64,000 nt of DNA, from contig NZ_JARUND010000001.1 in the NCBI RefSeq assembly GCF_036898825.1, positions 5,270,001 through 5,334,000 on the forward strand, in the 5' to 3' direction. Below, in pieces: positions 16,303 through 26,208 of this stretch; positions within the stretch are counted from its first letter, which is position 1, and the number at the start of each line of letters is the position of its first letter. This stretch comes from Streptomyces sp. B21-083 (GTDB lineage: Bacteria; Actinomycetota; Actinomycetes; Streptomycetales; Streptomycetaceae). The notes beneath the pieces are model-generated. The model did no database searches. It was not told the origin of the DNA and saw nothing but the letters and a program-made list of their open reading frames with translations. The position numbers were made by a program, and so were the translations under genes.

Positions 16303-17859
16303 TCAGGACTCCGGGGATGCCTGCTCCGTCTGCGGGATGTCGCGCTTCTCCAGCGGGCGTACCGCGGGTCCTTGGAGGATCCGTCCGTCCGGGGCGAACC
16401 GGGAGCCGTGGCACGGGCACTCCCACGCCTGCTCCGCGTCGTTGAAGGCCACGATGCAGCCGAGGTGGGTGCAGCGCGCCGACACGGCCTGGAGTGAACC
16501 GGTCTCGTCCCGGTGGACGGCGCACTGCTGTCCGCCCAGCCGGATCACCGCGCCGTGTCCCGGCGGGATGTCGCCCACCGCGGGAGCCGTCATGGCCGGC
16601 AGCCGGTCGCCGACGAAGTGCCGGGCCACCTGCGCCTGGTGCTTCAGGAACGACATCCCCTCGCGGACCACGGGGGCCAGCCGGCGCGGGTCGTACAGGC
16701 CGCTCCAGGCCACCGTACGGCCGTTGATCTGCTCGCTCAGGAGTCGGCCGGCCATGATGCCGCCGCTCAGGCCCCAGCCGCCGAACCCGGTGGCCACATA
16801 GGTGTGCCGGCTGCCGTGGTGGAGCGGTCCGACCAGCGGTACGGAGTCGGTGGAGTCGTTGTCCTGGGTGGCCCAGCGGTGGGTGAACGTGAGGCCGGTG
16901 AAGTGCTCGTCGGCCCAGGCGGACAGCCGGGCGAACCGCTCCTCGACATCGGCGGCGCCGGGGGTGAAATGCTCCCCGGTGACGATCAGGAGCCGCTTGC
17001 CGTCGCCGTACGGGGCGCTGCGCACGGAGCGGGTGTTCCGTTCCGGCGTGATGTACATGTCGCGCGGGGCACGGTCCTCGTCGATGGTCGCGGCGACGAC
17101 GAGTTCCCGGCGGGGGCTGAGCCGGGTGAAGAGGAGGGCCCGGTCGAAGATCGGGTAGTGCGTGGCGATCACGACCTCCCGTGCGCGGACCGACACCCCG
17201 GCGTCGGTGCGCAGGACACAGGGGTCGCCCTCGGTGAGACCGACGACGCGCGTGCCCTCGTACACCGTGCCGCCGCGCCGGCGCAGGTCCTCGGTGAGCG
17301 CCAGCAGGTACTTGCGGGGGTGGAACTGGGCCTGTCCGCTCACCCGGACCGCACCGGCGACCGCGAAGGGCAGGTCGGTGCCGGTCACGAACTCGGCCGG
17401 GAGGCCCGCCTCACGTGCGGCTTCGGCCTCCGCCCGCAGCTCGGCGACGTGCCGTGGGTCCTCGGCGTAGGTGTGGGCCGCCGCCTCCTCCCACTCGCAG
17501 TCGATGCCGAGCTCGTCGACGAGTCCGGCGGCGTACCGGATCGCCTCGGACTGTGAGCGCGCGTACAGACGGGCGCCCTCGGGGCCACGGGTGCGGCGCA
17601 GATGGTCGTAGATCAAGGTGTGCTGGGCGGTCAGCTTGGCCGTCGTGCGGCCGGTGACGCCGGCGGCGACGCGGTCGGCCTCCAGTACGGCCACCTCGCG
17701 CCCCTGCCGGACCAGCTCCCAGGCGGTGCTGAGTCCGGCGATGCCGCCGCCGACCACGGCGACGTCCACGGTGAGGTCACCGGACGGCGGGGGAGCCGGG
17801 GCGGGCGGGGGCGCGGTCTCCAGCCAGTAGGAGCTCTGGATTCCGGTTCGGGGGTTCAT
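16303..17859 (-). CDS. FAD-dependent oxidoreductase with C-terminal Rieske domain
   Basis: 518 residues from ATG 17859. The N-terminus has a dinucleotide-binding loop (VAVVGGGIAGLSTAWELV) of the DAO/GlpO-type FAD oxidoreductases. The last 90 or so residues form a Rieske [2Fe-2S] domain with CTHLGC and CPCHGSRF ligands. This matches the widespread DAO-Rieske fusion family (YhfW-like), whose substrate is unsettled. The upstream in-frame ATG near 17912 lacks a good ribosome site. It is divergent from the SRPBCC gene, sharing a 127-base promoter region. Confidence 0.9.
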   Translation of the reverse strand: MNPRTGIQSSYWLETAPPPAPAPPPSGDLTVDVAVVGGGIAGLSTAWELVRQGREVAVLEADRVAAGVTGRTTAKLTAQHTLIYDHLRRTRGPEGARLYARSQSEAIRYAAGLVDELGIDCEWEEAAAHTYAEDPRHVAELRAEAEAAREAGLPAEFVTGTDLPFAVAGAVRVSGQAQFHPRKYLLALTEDLRRRGGTVYEGTRVVGLTEGDPCVLRTDAGVSVRAREVVIATHYPIFDRALLFTRLSPRRELVVAATIDEDRAPRDMYITPERNTRSVRSAPYGDGKRLLIVTGEHFTPGAADVEERFARLSAWADEHFTGLTFTHRWATQDNDSTDSVPLVGPLHHGSRHTYVATGFGGWGLSGGIMAGRLLSEQINGRTVAWSGLYDPRRLAPVVREGMSFLKHQAQVARHFVGDRLPAMTAPAVGDIPPGHGAVIRLGGQQCAVHRDETGSLQAVSARCTHLGCIVAFNDAEQAWECPCHGSRFAPDGRILQGPAVRPLEKRDIPQTEQASPES

Positions 17860-17986
17860 GGCGGCCGAGTGCCCCTCGTGGTGCGCGATACGCCCCGACC
17901 GGGAGGTCTTCATTCCGTCGGTCTGGGTACCCGAGTCGTGCGGAAGACCGCCAATGCCCGCCAATACCTCATATGAGGAGGAAAGC

Positions 17987-18625
17987 ATGAGCACGGTCAA
18001 GGAAGCAGTGGACGTCGAAGTTCCCGTCCACACCGCCTACAACCAGTGGACTCAGTTCGAGGAGTTCCCGAAGTTCATGGAGGGCGTCGAGGAGGTCAGG
18101 CAGCTCGACGAGCGGCACAACCACTGGACCACCAAGATCGGTGGCGTGAAGCGCGAGTTCGACACCGAGATCGTCGACCAGCTCGCGGACGACCGGATCA
18201 CCTGGCGGTCCGTCGGCGGCGACACCCAGCAGCGCGGTTCCGTGCGGTTCGAGCGCCTCGACGAGACGCACACCCGCGTGGAGCTCACGATGGAGGTCGA
18301 GCCCAGCGGCATGGCCGAGAAGGGCGCGGACGCGCTCGGCATGATCGACCGCCGCGTCAAGGGCGACCTGCACCGCTTCAAGGACTACGTCGAGGAGCAC
18401 GGCGGAGAGACGGGCGCCTGGCGGGGTCGCATCAAGCCCGGCGACCCCGGTGCCGGCGCGACCGCGACGCCCGGAACCTCCGGCCCGACGGGTACGCCCA
18501 CGACCCCCGGCGCCCCCGGAACGTCCGGCATCCCCGGCGCCACCGGCGTTCCCGGGCCCGGCGCCACCGGTGTCCCCGGGGCCGGCACCCCTGGCACGCC
18601 CGGCACCCCCGGTCCGCTGATCTGA
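17987..18625 (+). CDS. SRPBCC (cyclase/dehydrase-like) protein with collagen-like tail
   Basis: 212 residues, ATG 17987 after GAGGAGGAAA. Residues 1-145 follow the SRPBCC fold of coenzyme Q-binding/cyclase-dehydrase proteins (EVPVHTAYNQWTQFEEFPKF, VRQLDERHNHWTTKIGG, RVKGDLHRFKDYVE). The last 60 or so residues are Gly-X-Y-like and rich in Pro/Thr (GIPGATGVPGPGATGVPG). The tail is unusual for this family and could mediate trimerisation or simply be slippage-derived low complexity. Cytosolic, with no signal peptide. Function not known; often treated as stress-associated. Confidence 0.88.
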   Translation: MSTVKEAVDVEVPVHTAYNQWTQFEEFPKFMEGVEEVRQLDERHNHWTTKIGGVKREFDTEIVDQLADDRITWRSVGGDTQQRGSVRFERLDETHTRVELTMEVEPSGMAEKGADALGMIDRRVKGDLHRFKDYVEEHGGETGAWRGRIKPGDPGAGATATPGTSGPTGTPTTPGAPGTSGIPGATGVPGPGATGVPGAGTPGTPGTPGPLI

Positions 18626-18670
18626 CCGCCGGAGTGACCCGGGAGTGACCCGGGAGTGACCGTCGGGTCC

Positions 18671-19357
18671 TCACCCCTCCACGCCGGTGGCGTCGTGCGC
18701 GGCGCCCACCGGCTTGGACTCGGGGGAGCCTCGTTGGCGGAGGTAGATCGAGAGCACCGCCATCGAGGCGACGGCCAGCAGTTCCGACTGCCAGTTCTGC
18801 AGCGTGCGGTTCCAGAAGTCGGCGGCGCCGAGGTATTCGGCCCAGCTCAGCGGGGCCTGCAGCTGCCGTAGCCGCTGTTCGTCGTAGGCGGCCGTGCCGC
18901 TGATCGACTGGACCAGCCAGGACAGTACGAAGACCGTCCCCATGACCAGCAGCAGAGAGTGCGAGTACACGGCGCGCCGCCAGCCGTCGGCCCTGGCCCA
19001 CTTGGGCGAGTCCGCCCTGGCGTGCGCGCCGACCCGCTGTTCCTCGTCGGACTCGGTGCCGGCCTTGTGCATCTCCTTGGACTCCGGGGAGCCGCGCTGC
19101 ACCAGCCAGACGGTCACGCCGATGTAGAGGAAGAACTGCAGGTACTCCGACTGCCAGTTCTCCGCCACGTCGACAGCGAAGTCGGACGTCGTCACGTACT
19201 CGCCCAGCGAGATCCGCTGGAGTTGGTCGGTGGCCAGTTGGTTGTTGAACTCGGCGTGGCCGGAGATCGCCTGCCCGGCCAGCGTCATCAGGAACGTGAC
19301 CAGGAAGAACAGCCCGAGCGCGTTGTCCCGCACGAAGCCCCGCACGTGCCCGGTCAC
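18671..19357 (-). CDS. membrane protein with two similar halves (DUF6766-like)
   Basis: 228 residues. Each half has a hydrophobic helix, an ISG-x(2)-(E/A)(F/Y) segment, then NWQSE...YLRQRGSPESK: WLVQRGSPESKEMHK in half one and IYLRQRGSPESKPVG in half two. This is an internal duplication with four membrane helices. Start GTG 19357 overlaps the stop of the 24-residue peptide frame upstream in GTGA, implying coupling. I recall this family as DUF6766; its function is unknown. Confidence 0.8.
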   Translation of the reverse strand: MTGHVRGFVRDNALGLFFLVTFLMTLAGQAISGHAEFNNQLATDQLQRISLGEYVTTSDFAVDVAENWQSEYLQFFLYIGVTVWLVQRGSPESKEMHKAGTESDEEQRVGAHARADSPKWARADGWRRAVYSHSLLLVMGTVFVLSWLVQSISGTAAYDEQRLRQLQAPLSWAEYLGAADFWNRTLQNWQSELLAVASMAVLSIYLRQRGSPESKPVGAAHDATGVEG

Positions 19358-19428
19358 CGGTGCGTCAGTCCCAGGGCCGCCGAGTAGGCGAGACCTACCG
19401 CGATGATCCCGATGACGACGACGAACAT
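19354..19428 (-). CDS. 24-residue single-helix membrane peptide
   Basis: ATG 19428, with GAGGTG eight bases upstream, encodes a short hydrophobic peptide (MFVVVIGIIAVGLAYSAALG, then LTHR). It ends in TGA that overlaps the GTG of the duplicated membrane protein. It starts 12 bases after the lipoprotein gene's stop. Position, ribosome site and hydrophobicity all fit a real small membrane peptide. Confidence 0.55.
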   Translation of the reverse strand: MFVVVIGIIAVGLAYSAALGLTHR

Positions 19429-19440
19429 GACTCTCACACC

Positions 19441-19851
19441 TCACCCACCCTTGATCAGGCACTGGTACGGCACCTTCGGACGCGGTTCGCAGCCGGCGGC
19501 CACGACCTTCCAGCCCGAGGTGAAACGGGAGAGGAACAGGGTGTCCGTGGAGAGCACGGCCCGCGCCTGGTTGCCGTAGACGTCCGTCCGCCGCACGCTC
19601 CCGCCCGGCTTCAGCGACTCCTCGCTCACCGCCTTCGCGCACGGGCTGCCGGCCGACTGCTCCAGCTCGGCCACGGTCGCGGGCGCGAGAACGGCGCACA
19701 GGCGGTCGTACGCCCTCTCGGCGAGCGCCTTTTCGAACGCGGCCGTCGTGTCACGCACGGCGTCCCGCCGTTCCGCCACCGTGCCGCACCCGCCGAGGGT
19801 GCCGGCGGCCAGCAGGACGGCAACCGTCACCGTGTACGCACTTCGGGGCAT
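19441..19851 (-). CDS. small lipoprotein
   Basis: 136 residues from ATG 19851 with a strong GGGGGAGG site. Signal peptide and lipobox LGGC. The mature part has helix RDAVRDTTAAFEKALAERAY, a Cys pair (RLCAVL and SPCAKAV), and two further cysteines near the C-terminus (AAGCEP and YQCLIK). This resembles small Streptomyces exported proteins of the NTF2-like type, but the family is not certain. First gene of a three-gene operon with the 24-residue peptide and the duplicated membrane protein. Confidence 0.8.
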   Translation of the reverse strand: MPRSAYTVTVAVLLAAGTLGGCGTVAERRDAVRDTTAAFEKALAERAYDRLCAVLAPATVAELEQSAGSPCAKAVSEESLKPGGSVRRTDVYGNQARAVLSTDTLFLSRFTSGWKVVAAGCEPRPKVPYQCLIKGG

Positions 19852-19964
19852 CCACCCACCTCCCCCGGCAGTAGACCGCGACCGGCCTCGCGCGAACGGC
19901 CACCGCGCCCTGGCACTCCCCCGCCCGGCCGATCGGCGAGCGGGCCGGCCGGCGGACAGGTGGG

Positions 19965-21050
19965 TCAGCCGGCCGTCGGCCGGTCGCCCCGCAGGCCGGT
20001 GGCGCCCTCGCGCCAGGCGCCGAGGAGCGTGTCCGCGAGCCGGTTCTCCAGGTGGACGGTCGCGCGGATGCCGAACACCACGTCGGCGTCCAGCTGCGGT
20101 TCGCCCTCCAGGAGGCCGCCGACGACGTCATGCCGTACGACCTGCTCGTGCACCGCGTCGGCCGTCACGTGCTCGGTGTAGAACCGCTCGGCCGCCGGGC
20201 CCGCGCCCACCCGGCGCATCGCCTCGGCGAGGCGGCGCGAGGCGGGGGAGGAGGTCACCTCGACGGTGGCGAAGTGTCCGACGAGCGCCGCGCGCAGCGC
20301 GCGATGCAGCCCGAACAGGGACATCAGGTTGACGGTGGCGAGCATCTCGGCCGGTGCCGCGTCGAGGTAGTGGCCGTACGTGGTGTCCAGCCGCAGGTCC
20401 TCCATGAGGTCGGCGAAGAGCTGCGCGTGGATCTCGTCGGCGCGGCCCCCGCCGAACTCGTCGAACTCCACGGCGACCATGGCGGCCTTGGCCCGCCCGT
20501 GGAGCCGGGGGAGGACCCAGGCGTGCGGGTCCGCTTCCTTGAGGTGGTAGAGGGAGCGCACCGCCGCGTAGGCGCGCACATGGTCGAGGGTGCCCTCGTC
20601 CCGGAGGAAGTACGAGACGCCGCTGCCGTCGTCGCCGACCGGCTCGATCTGAAGTTCGTCCAGCGCCTGTACGGCCGTCTCCGCGCTGTCGGCGGGCACG
20701 TCCTTGCGCAGCGCGCCCAGGAAACGGTCCTCGATCTCACCTCGGCAGGCCAGCAGGCCGCTGTCCCACTCCAGGGTGTCCGGGACGCCCTCGAAGCCCT
20801 GGTAGTGCAGCTCGTAGAGGACGTACAGGGCGAGTTGCAGGTCGTCGCCGTACGGGGAGCAGCTCTCGGGAGGCGGCACGGGAATCGGGGCGCTCCCGGG
20901 GTCGGATCCCCGCAGCCGGGCCATCACGGCGGCGGAGAGCGGGCCGCGCGGCTCGGGCAGCGGCGGCGGCCGGAGCCGGAACTGCTGCCGGGAGAGGGAG
21001 GGGGAGGGAGTGACGGTGGGGGAGGTGATGGGCGAGGTCGTGCTGGTCAT
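19965..21050 (-). CDS. iron-containing redox enzyme, haem-oxygenase-like fold
   Basis: 361 residues from ATG 21050 (GAAGGAGG eight bases upstream), overlapping the CDGSH gene's stop in ATGA. After a disordered Ser/Thr/Pro N-terminus the protein is helical. It has likely metal-binding Glu/His residues in GEIEDRFLGAL, HFATVEVTS, ERFYTEHVTADAVHEQVVRHD and VHLENRLADTLLG. This matches the iron-containing redox (HDO, haem-oxygenase-like di-iron) family that includes oxygenases and C-C cleaving enzymes in natural-product pathways. Substrate unknown. Last gene of a four-gene operon. Confidence 0.8.
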   Translation of the reverse strand: MTSTTSPITSPTVTPSPSLSRQQFRLRPPPLPEPRGPLSAAVMARLRGSDPGSAPIPVPPPESCSPYGDDLQLALYVLYELHYQGFEGVPDTLEWDSGLLACRGEIEDRFLGALRKDVPADSAETAVQALDELQIEPVGDDGSGVSYFLRDEGTLDHVRAYAAVRSLYHLKEADPHAWVLPRLHGRAKAAMVAVEFDEFGGGRADEIHAQLFADLMEDLRLDTTYGHYLDAAPAEMLATVNLMSLFGLHRALRAALVGHFATVEVTSSPASRRLAEAMRRVGAGPAAERFYTEHVTADAVHEQVVRHDVVGGLLEGEPQLDADVVFGIRATVHLENRLADTLLGAWREGATGLRGDRPTAG

Positions 21051-21286
21051 GAGGCGTCGCCTCCTTCGCTCTCTCCGGCTTCCGGTTCGCGGCGGCGGCG
21101 TCGGCGGTGGCTGGTGTCGCACCAGGGGAAGTCGCGGCTGCGGCGGCAGGTGCAGAGCGCCACGACGAAGCGATCGGAGACGGCCACCTCGCCGTCCTCG
21201 CCCACCACCTCGACCGGGCCCTCGACGAGCAGGGGTCCGTCGCGCTGGACGCGGACACGGCGGGGACGTTCAGACGTGTTCGGCAC
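21047..21286 (-). CDS. CDGSH iron-sulfur domain protein
   Basis: 79 residues from GTG 21286. The [2Fe-2S] motif CTCRRSRDFPWCDTSH has the three Cys and one His ligands of the CDGSH (mitoNEET-like) family, with Thr in place of the usual Gly. The C-terminus is Arg/Glu-rich. The start lies 17 bases inside the upstream methyltransferase gene, and its stop overlaps the next start, so translation is coupled on both sides. It probably delivers electrons or clusters to the neighbouring iron enzyme. Confidence 0.88.
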   Translation of the reverse strand: MPNTSERPRRVRVQRDGPLLVEGPVEVVGEDGEVAVSDRFVVALCTCRRSRDFPWCDTSHRRRRRREPEAGESEGGDAS

Positions 21287-21956
21287 GGATCACCACCAGC
21301 TCCTCAGTCGTTCCCCCGTCGGCGGCCAGCCCCTGTTCCCGCAGCCAGGTGAGCCGGGAACGCAGCACACGGCCGTAGGGCAGCCAGGCCCGGTCGGTGA
21401 CCTCCGCGCGCAGCCCGGCCCGCTCCAGACGGGCCAGCGTCGTGTCGACGCCGCACAGGTGCGAGTGCACGATCAGGAGGGTCCCCTTCGGCCGCAGAAC
21501 CGTCGGCGCGGTGTCGCAGATACGGTCGATCAGCAGCCGCCCGTCACTTCCGGCGTCCCAGGCCCTGGCGGAGCCCCGGGGCGGTGCGGTGTCCGGGGCG
21601 GGCACGTACGGCGGGTTGCTGATGACCAGGTCGAAGCGGCGGCCGGGCACGGCCGAGGCCAGGTCGCCGTGGCGCACCCGCAGGGACTGTCCGTTCAGCA
21701 GGGCGTTCAGCCGGGCGGTGGCGAGTGCCCGCCAGGAGATGTCCACGGCGGTGACCCGCCCGCCGAGCCGGGCCGCCTCGACCGCGAGCAGACCGTTTCC
21801 GGTCCCAAGGTCCAGTACGTCCGTCCGCTCCGTGACGTCCTCGCGGCGGATCGCCTGCCGCATGAGCCGGGTGTCGGTCTGAGGCGCGTACACGCCCGGA
21901 GGCACCCAGTAGCGGAGCCTGGGGACGGTGGTGACTGCTTCGGCTTCGACGGTCAT
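21270..21956 (-). CDS. HemK2/MTQ2-type SAM methyltransferase
   Basis: 228 residues, ATG 21956 after GAGGGGG. SAM-binding DLGTGNGLLAVEAARLG, acidic VTAVDIS, and the catalytic NPPYVP motif that binds a planar amide or amine. Members methylate glutamine of release factors or small substrates. Because it sits in an operon with redox proteins, a role in a small-molecule pathway is possible. Confidence 0.88.
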   Translation of the reverse strand: MTVEAEAVTTVPRLRYWVPPGVYAPQTDTRLMRQAIRREDVTERTDVLDLGTGNGLLAVEAARLGGRVTAVDISWRALATARLNALLNGQSLRVRHGDLASAVPGRRFDLVISNPPYVPAPDTAPPRGSARAWDAGSDGRLLIDRICDTAPTVLRPKGTLLIVHSHLCGVDTTLARLERAGLRAEVTDRAWLPYGRVLRSRLTWLREQGLAADGGTTEELVVIRAEHV

Positions 21957-21965
21957 GGAGCCCCC

Positions 21966-22574
21966 TCAGTCCGAGCCCGGTGCCGACAGCGGCCGCTCGG
22001 CCAGGGCCAGGGCGACGCCGTGGAGGTTGTCGGCCATGGCGCGTCCGGTGCGGTGCGACCACTCACGGCCCCGCTGCTCGTCCAGGTAGTCGGGCCCCGC
22101 GCCGGGGCCCAGATGCCAGTACGTCCACGCCTGGCCCGGAATCGTGTAGCCGATGTCCGCGAGGGCCCCGGAGATCTCGCTGATCACATGGTGCGCGCCG
22201 TCCTCGTTCCCGGTGACCACGACTCCGGCCACCCGGTTGTAGGCGACGGGACGGTCCTCGCCGTCCGTCTCGGACATCATCGCGTCCATCCGCTCAAGGA
22301 CGCGCTGCGCCACCGAGGACGGCCGGCCCAGCCAGGTCGGCGAGGCGACGATGAGGATCTCCGACTCCAGGAGCTTCGCGTGGACCCGGGGCCACTCGTC
22401 GCCGTCGCCGGCGTCGGTGACCACCCCGGGGGCCAGATCGAGGTCGACGGCCCGTACGGAGTCCACCTCCACGCCGAGTCTCGAGAGCCGCTCCGTGACG
22501 ACCGAGGTGAGCGCCTCGGTGTTGGAGGGCTCGGGGGACTTCTTGAGGGTGCAGTTGACGACAAGTGCTCGCAC
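21966..22574 (-). CDS. flavodoxin/NADPH-dependent FMN reductase-like protein
   Basis: 202 residues from GTG 22574 (CGGAG six bases upstream). N-terminal FMN phosphate loop NCTLKKSPEPSNTEAL. A second flavin-binding stretch, ASPTWLGRPSSV, then VVVTGNEDGAHHV. First gene of the operon and likely source of reduced flavin or electrons for the CDGSH protein and the iron enzyme. Ten bases separate it from the methyltransferase. Confidence 0.88.
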   Translation of the reverse strand: MRALVVNCTLKKSPEPSNTEALTSVVTERLSRLGVEVDSVRAVDLDLAPGVVTDAGDGDEWPRVHAKLLESEILIVASPTWLGRPSSVAQRVLERMDAMMSETDGEDRPVAYNRVAGVVVTGNEDGAHHVISEISGALADIGYTIPGQAWTYWHLGPGAGPDYLDEQRGREWSHRTGRAMADNLHGVALALAERPLSAPGSD

Positions 22575-23016
22575 GATCGCTCCGACGTAGGGGACAGTCG
22601 GCCCACGAGTACCCCCTGGCCGCAGACGTAACGGGCAAGAGGCATGCCCCGGTCCCGGGACGAGCCCGGAGGTGATGACCCGGGCAGCACCTGCCGGCCG
22701 TCGCGGCTTCACCGGGACTTCACCGCGTCCCCCACCTGGAGTATCGTCCTGGCGGTCCTCCTGTGCTTTCGCTGTGGCGGGCGGACAGCGGGACACGGGG
22801 CGCGGCGGGGGCCGGCGAGGGGTGACGGGGGAGCGTTCTGAAGCCGGAACCAGGAGCGTGCTCCGGCCATCTTCATCTGTCGGGAGCCCCTGACAGATTT
22901 CGCGGAGAGATCTCGCACAGCTCGTCCTCGTGGGGGAGAAAGCCGCCCATAAAGCGTGATCAGCGCGATCAGCAACTGATTGACAAGAGTCCGGCACATC
23001 GAATGGGAAGTCATAC
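22575..23016 (+). other. intergenic region, 442 bases
   Basis: Divergent space between the redox operon and the PAP2 gene. It holds promoters for both sides. No convincing gene; less GC-rich from about 22865 on (ATCTTCATCTGTCGGG, then TAAAGCGTGATCAGC). Nothing else seen. Confidence 0.5.
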
Positions 23017-24345
23017 ATGCCGCCACGAGTGTTCTCGCGAATACACACCCTCTGGCTCGTGGCGGGTGTGGCGGCCCTCGGATTTCTTGTCGCGCTGGAG
23101 ATCGCCGCGCGTCACTACGGCCTGCCGGGGCCGGTCACCAATCAGTTGCAGGAAGTGATATACCCGCCCAAATCCGGACCCCTGCTGTACGCGAGCATGG
23201 CGCTGATGATGGTGGTGCTCCCCTGGCGGCAACGGTTCATCGCCGCCGGTGCCGCGGTCGGCATCGACCTTGTATTCCTGCTGGTGCGGTGGGCGGCCGG
23301 TGCCCAGGTGGCCGGGAGCCACTGCTTCGGCAACGGCGCGCTGTGGGTGATGCTGGGCTGTGCGGTCATCGCCGTCACCCGCCGGACCGGCCAGGAGCGG
23401 ATGCTGCTGCTGAAGGGCGTGGGGCTCGGCCTGCTGCTGGTGGCCGGGCGCAAGGCAGGCGACACCTGGCTGCTGATCACGTCGAAGACCCGCCCGACGG
23501 TGCTCGACCAGTACGTGGCGACCGCCGACCACGCGCTGGGTGACCCGTCCTGGCTGGCGGGCCGGATCGTCAGGGCCACGGGCCCGATCGGCACCCACCT
23601 CCTCGACTGGGTCTACATCCAGCTCGCGGTGGCCGCGGTCTGTGTCGCGCTGTACCAGCTGCGCAACGTGGCGGCCGAAGGCCGTTTCCCGGGCCATCAC
23701 GTGGTGCGTACGTTCCTGGCGATCGGCCTCCTCGGCCCGGCCGTCTACATGGTGTTCCCCGTCGTGGGACCGGTCTTCGCCTACGGCCCCGGCGCCTTCG
23801 GCACGGGCGGCGGCCACTGGGCGGTGGCCAACCTGTGGCCGGACGTCCCGCTGCCGGTCGGCACCCCGAAACCCATGGCGTACGACGGGATCACGCCCCG
23901 CAACTGCATGCCCAGCCTGCACACGGCATGGGCCACCGTGATCTTCGTCCACTCCCGCAGGGGCCCCCGGTTCCTGCGGTACGCGGGGACGTTCTGGCTG
24001 GTCGCCACGGTCTCCGCGACGCTCGGCTTCGGCTACCACTACGGCGCGGATCTCCTGGCCGGTGTGGTGTTCGCGCTCACGGTGGAGGCGGCTCTGCGGT
24101 CGCTCGACCGAGGCTGGGACCGGTCGGCGACCAGGCTGGTCGCCCACGGCGCGACGGTGTTCGTCGCGCTTCTGCTGTCGTACCGCTATCTGCCGACGCA
24201 GCTGGCCGACCGCCCGTGGGTGTTCGGGCCCCTTCTCGTCCTGGCGATGCTCTCGGTGATCGACGGCTACGTACGGACCACCAGGAAGTGGGACCCGCAG
24301 CCCACCTCGGCCTGGCAACCGGAACGGCGACTCGAACTGGTCTGA
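23017..24345 (+). CDS. PAP2/Aur1-like multi-pass membrane phosphatase or phosphotransferase
   Basis: 442 residues, ATG 23017 preceded by GGGAAG. About ten hydrophobic helices. The PAP2 motifs are late: NCMPSLHTAWATV (motif with catalytic-type Ser-x-x-His) and FGYHYGADLLAG (second catalytic His and Asp). The arrangement and length resemble the inositol-phosphotransferase Aur1/Ipt1-type branch used in actinobacteria for phosphoglycolipid or lipid-phosphate chemistry. Substrate not determined. Monocistronic. Confidence 0.88.
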   Translation: MPPRVFSRIHTLWLVAGVAALGFLVALEIAARHYGLPGPVTNQLQEVIYPPKSGPLLYASMALMMVVLPWRQRFIAAGAAVGIDLVFLLVRWAAGAQVAGSHCFGNGALWVMLGCAVIAVTRRTGQERMLLLKGVGLGLLLVAGRKAGDTWLLITSKTRPTVLDQYVATADHALGDPSWLAGRIVRATGPIGTHLLDWVYIQLAVAAVCVALYQLRNVAAEGRFPGHHVVRTFLAIGLLGPAVYMVFPVVGPVFAYGPGAFGTGGGHWAVANLWPDVPLPVGTPKPMAYDGITPRNCMPSLHTAWATVIFVHSRRGPRFLRYAGTFWLVATVSATLGFGYHYGADLLAGVVFALTVEAALRSLDRGWDRSATRLVAHGATVFVALLLSYRYLPTQLADRPWVFGPLLVLAMLSVIDGYVRTTRKWDPQPTSAWQPERRLELV

Positions 24346-24496
24346 GGGCCGGTCGCCGACCCCGGGGCCGCTCCTACCAACAGAGAATCCGGCCGTCCAG
24401 GGGGCTTCCTCCCCGCTTTCGGCGTGGGGTCGCCTCAGCTTCGAAGCACCTGCCTGCCGGAGTGATCACGCGGCCGTCCGTGCCTAGCGTGATGTC

Positions 24497-26113
<1,617 letters not shown>

Positions 26114-26124
26114 CAGCCGGCAGC

Positions 26125-26152
26125 GGGCGGGCCGGGTGATCCCGGTCCGCCC
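26125..26152 (+). terminator. hairpin between aminopeptidase and beta-helix genes
   Basis: GGGCGGGCCGGG (26125-26136) pairs with 26141-26152 with one G-T pair across a four-base loop. Convergent genes flank it. Confidence 0.75.
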
Positions 26153-26208
26153 GCCGTCGCCGCTACCGCTGCTGCGGAGAAACCTTTCTGCCCAAGGGGC
26201 GACTGCCG

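Noticed and set aside
18630..18660. Direct repeats GAGTGACCCGG (three near copies)
   Set aside because: Short run after the SRPBCC stop; no element or attachment feature goes with it.
20052..22631. Plus-strand frame of 859 codons
   Set aside because: Antisense to four well-supported overlapping genes; composition typical of high-GC shadows.
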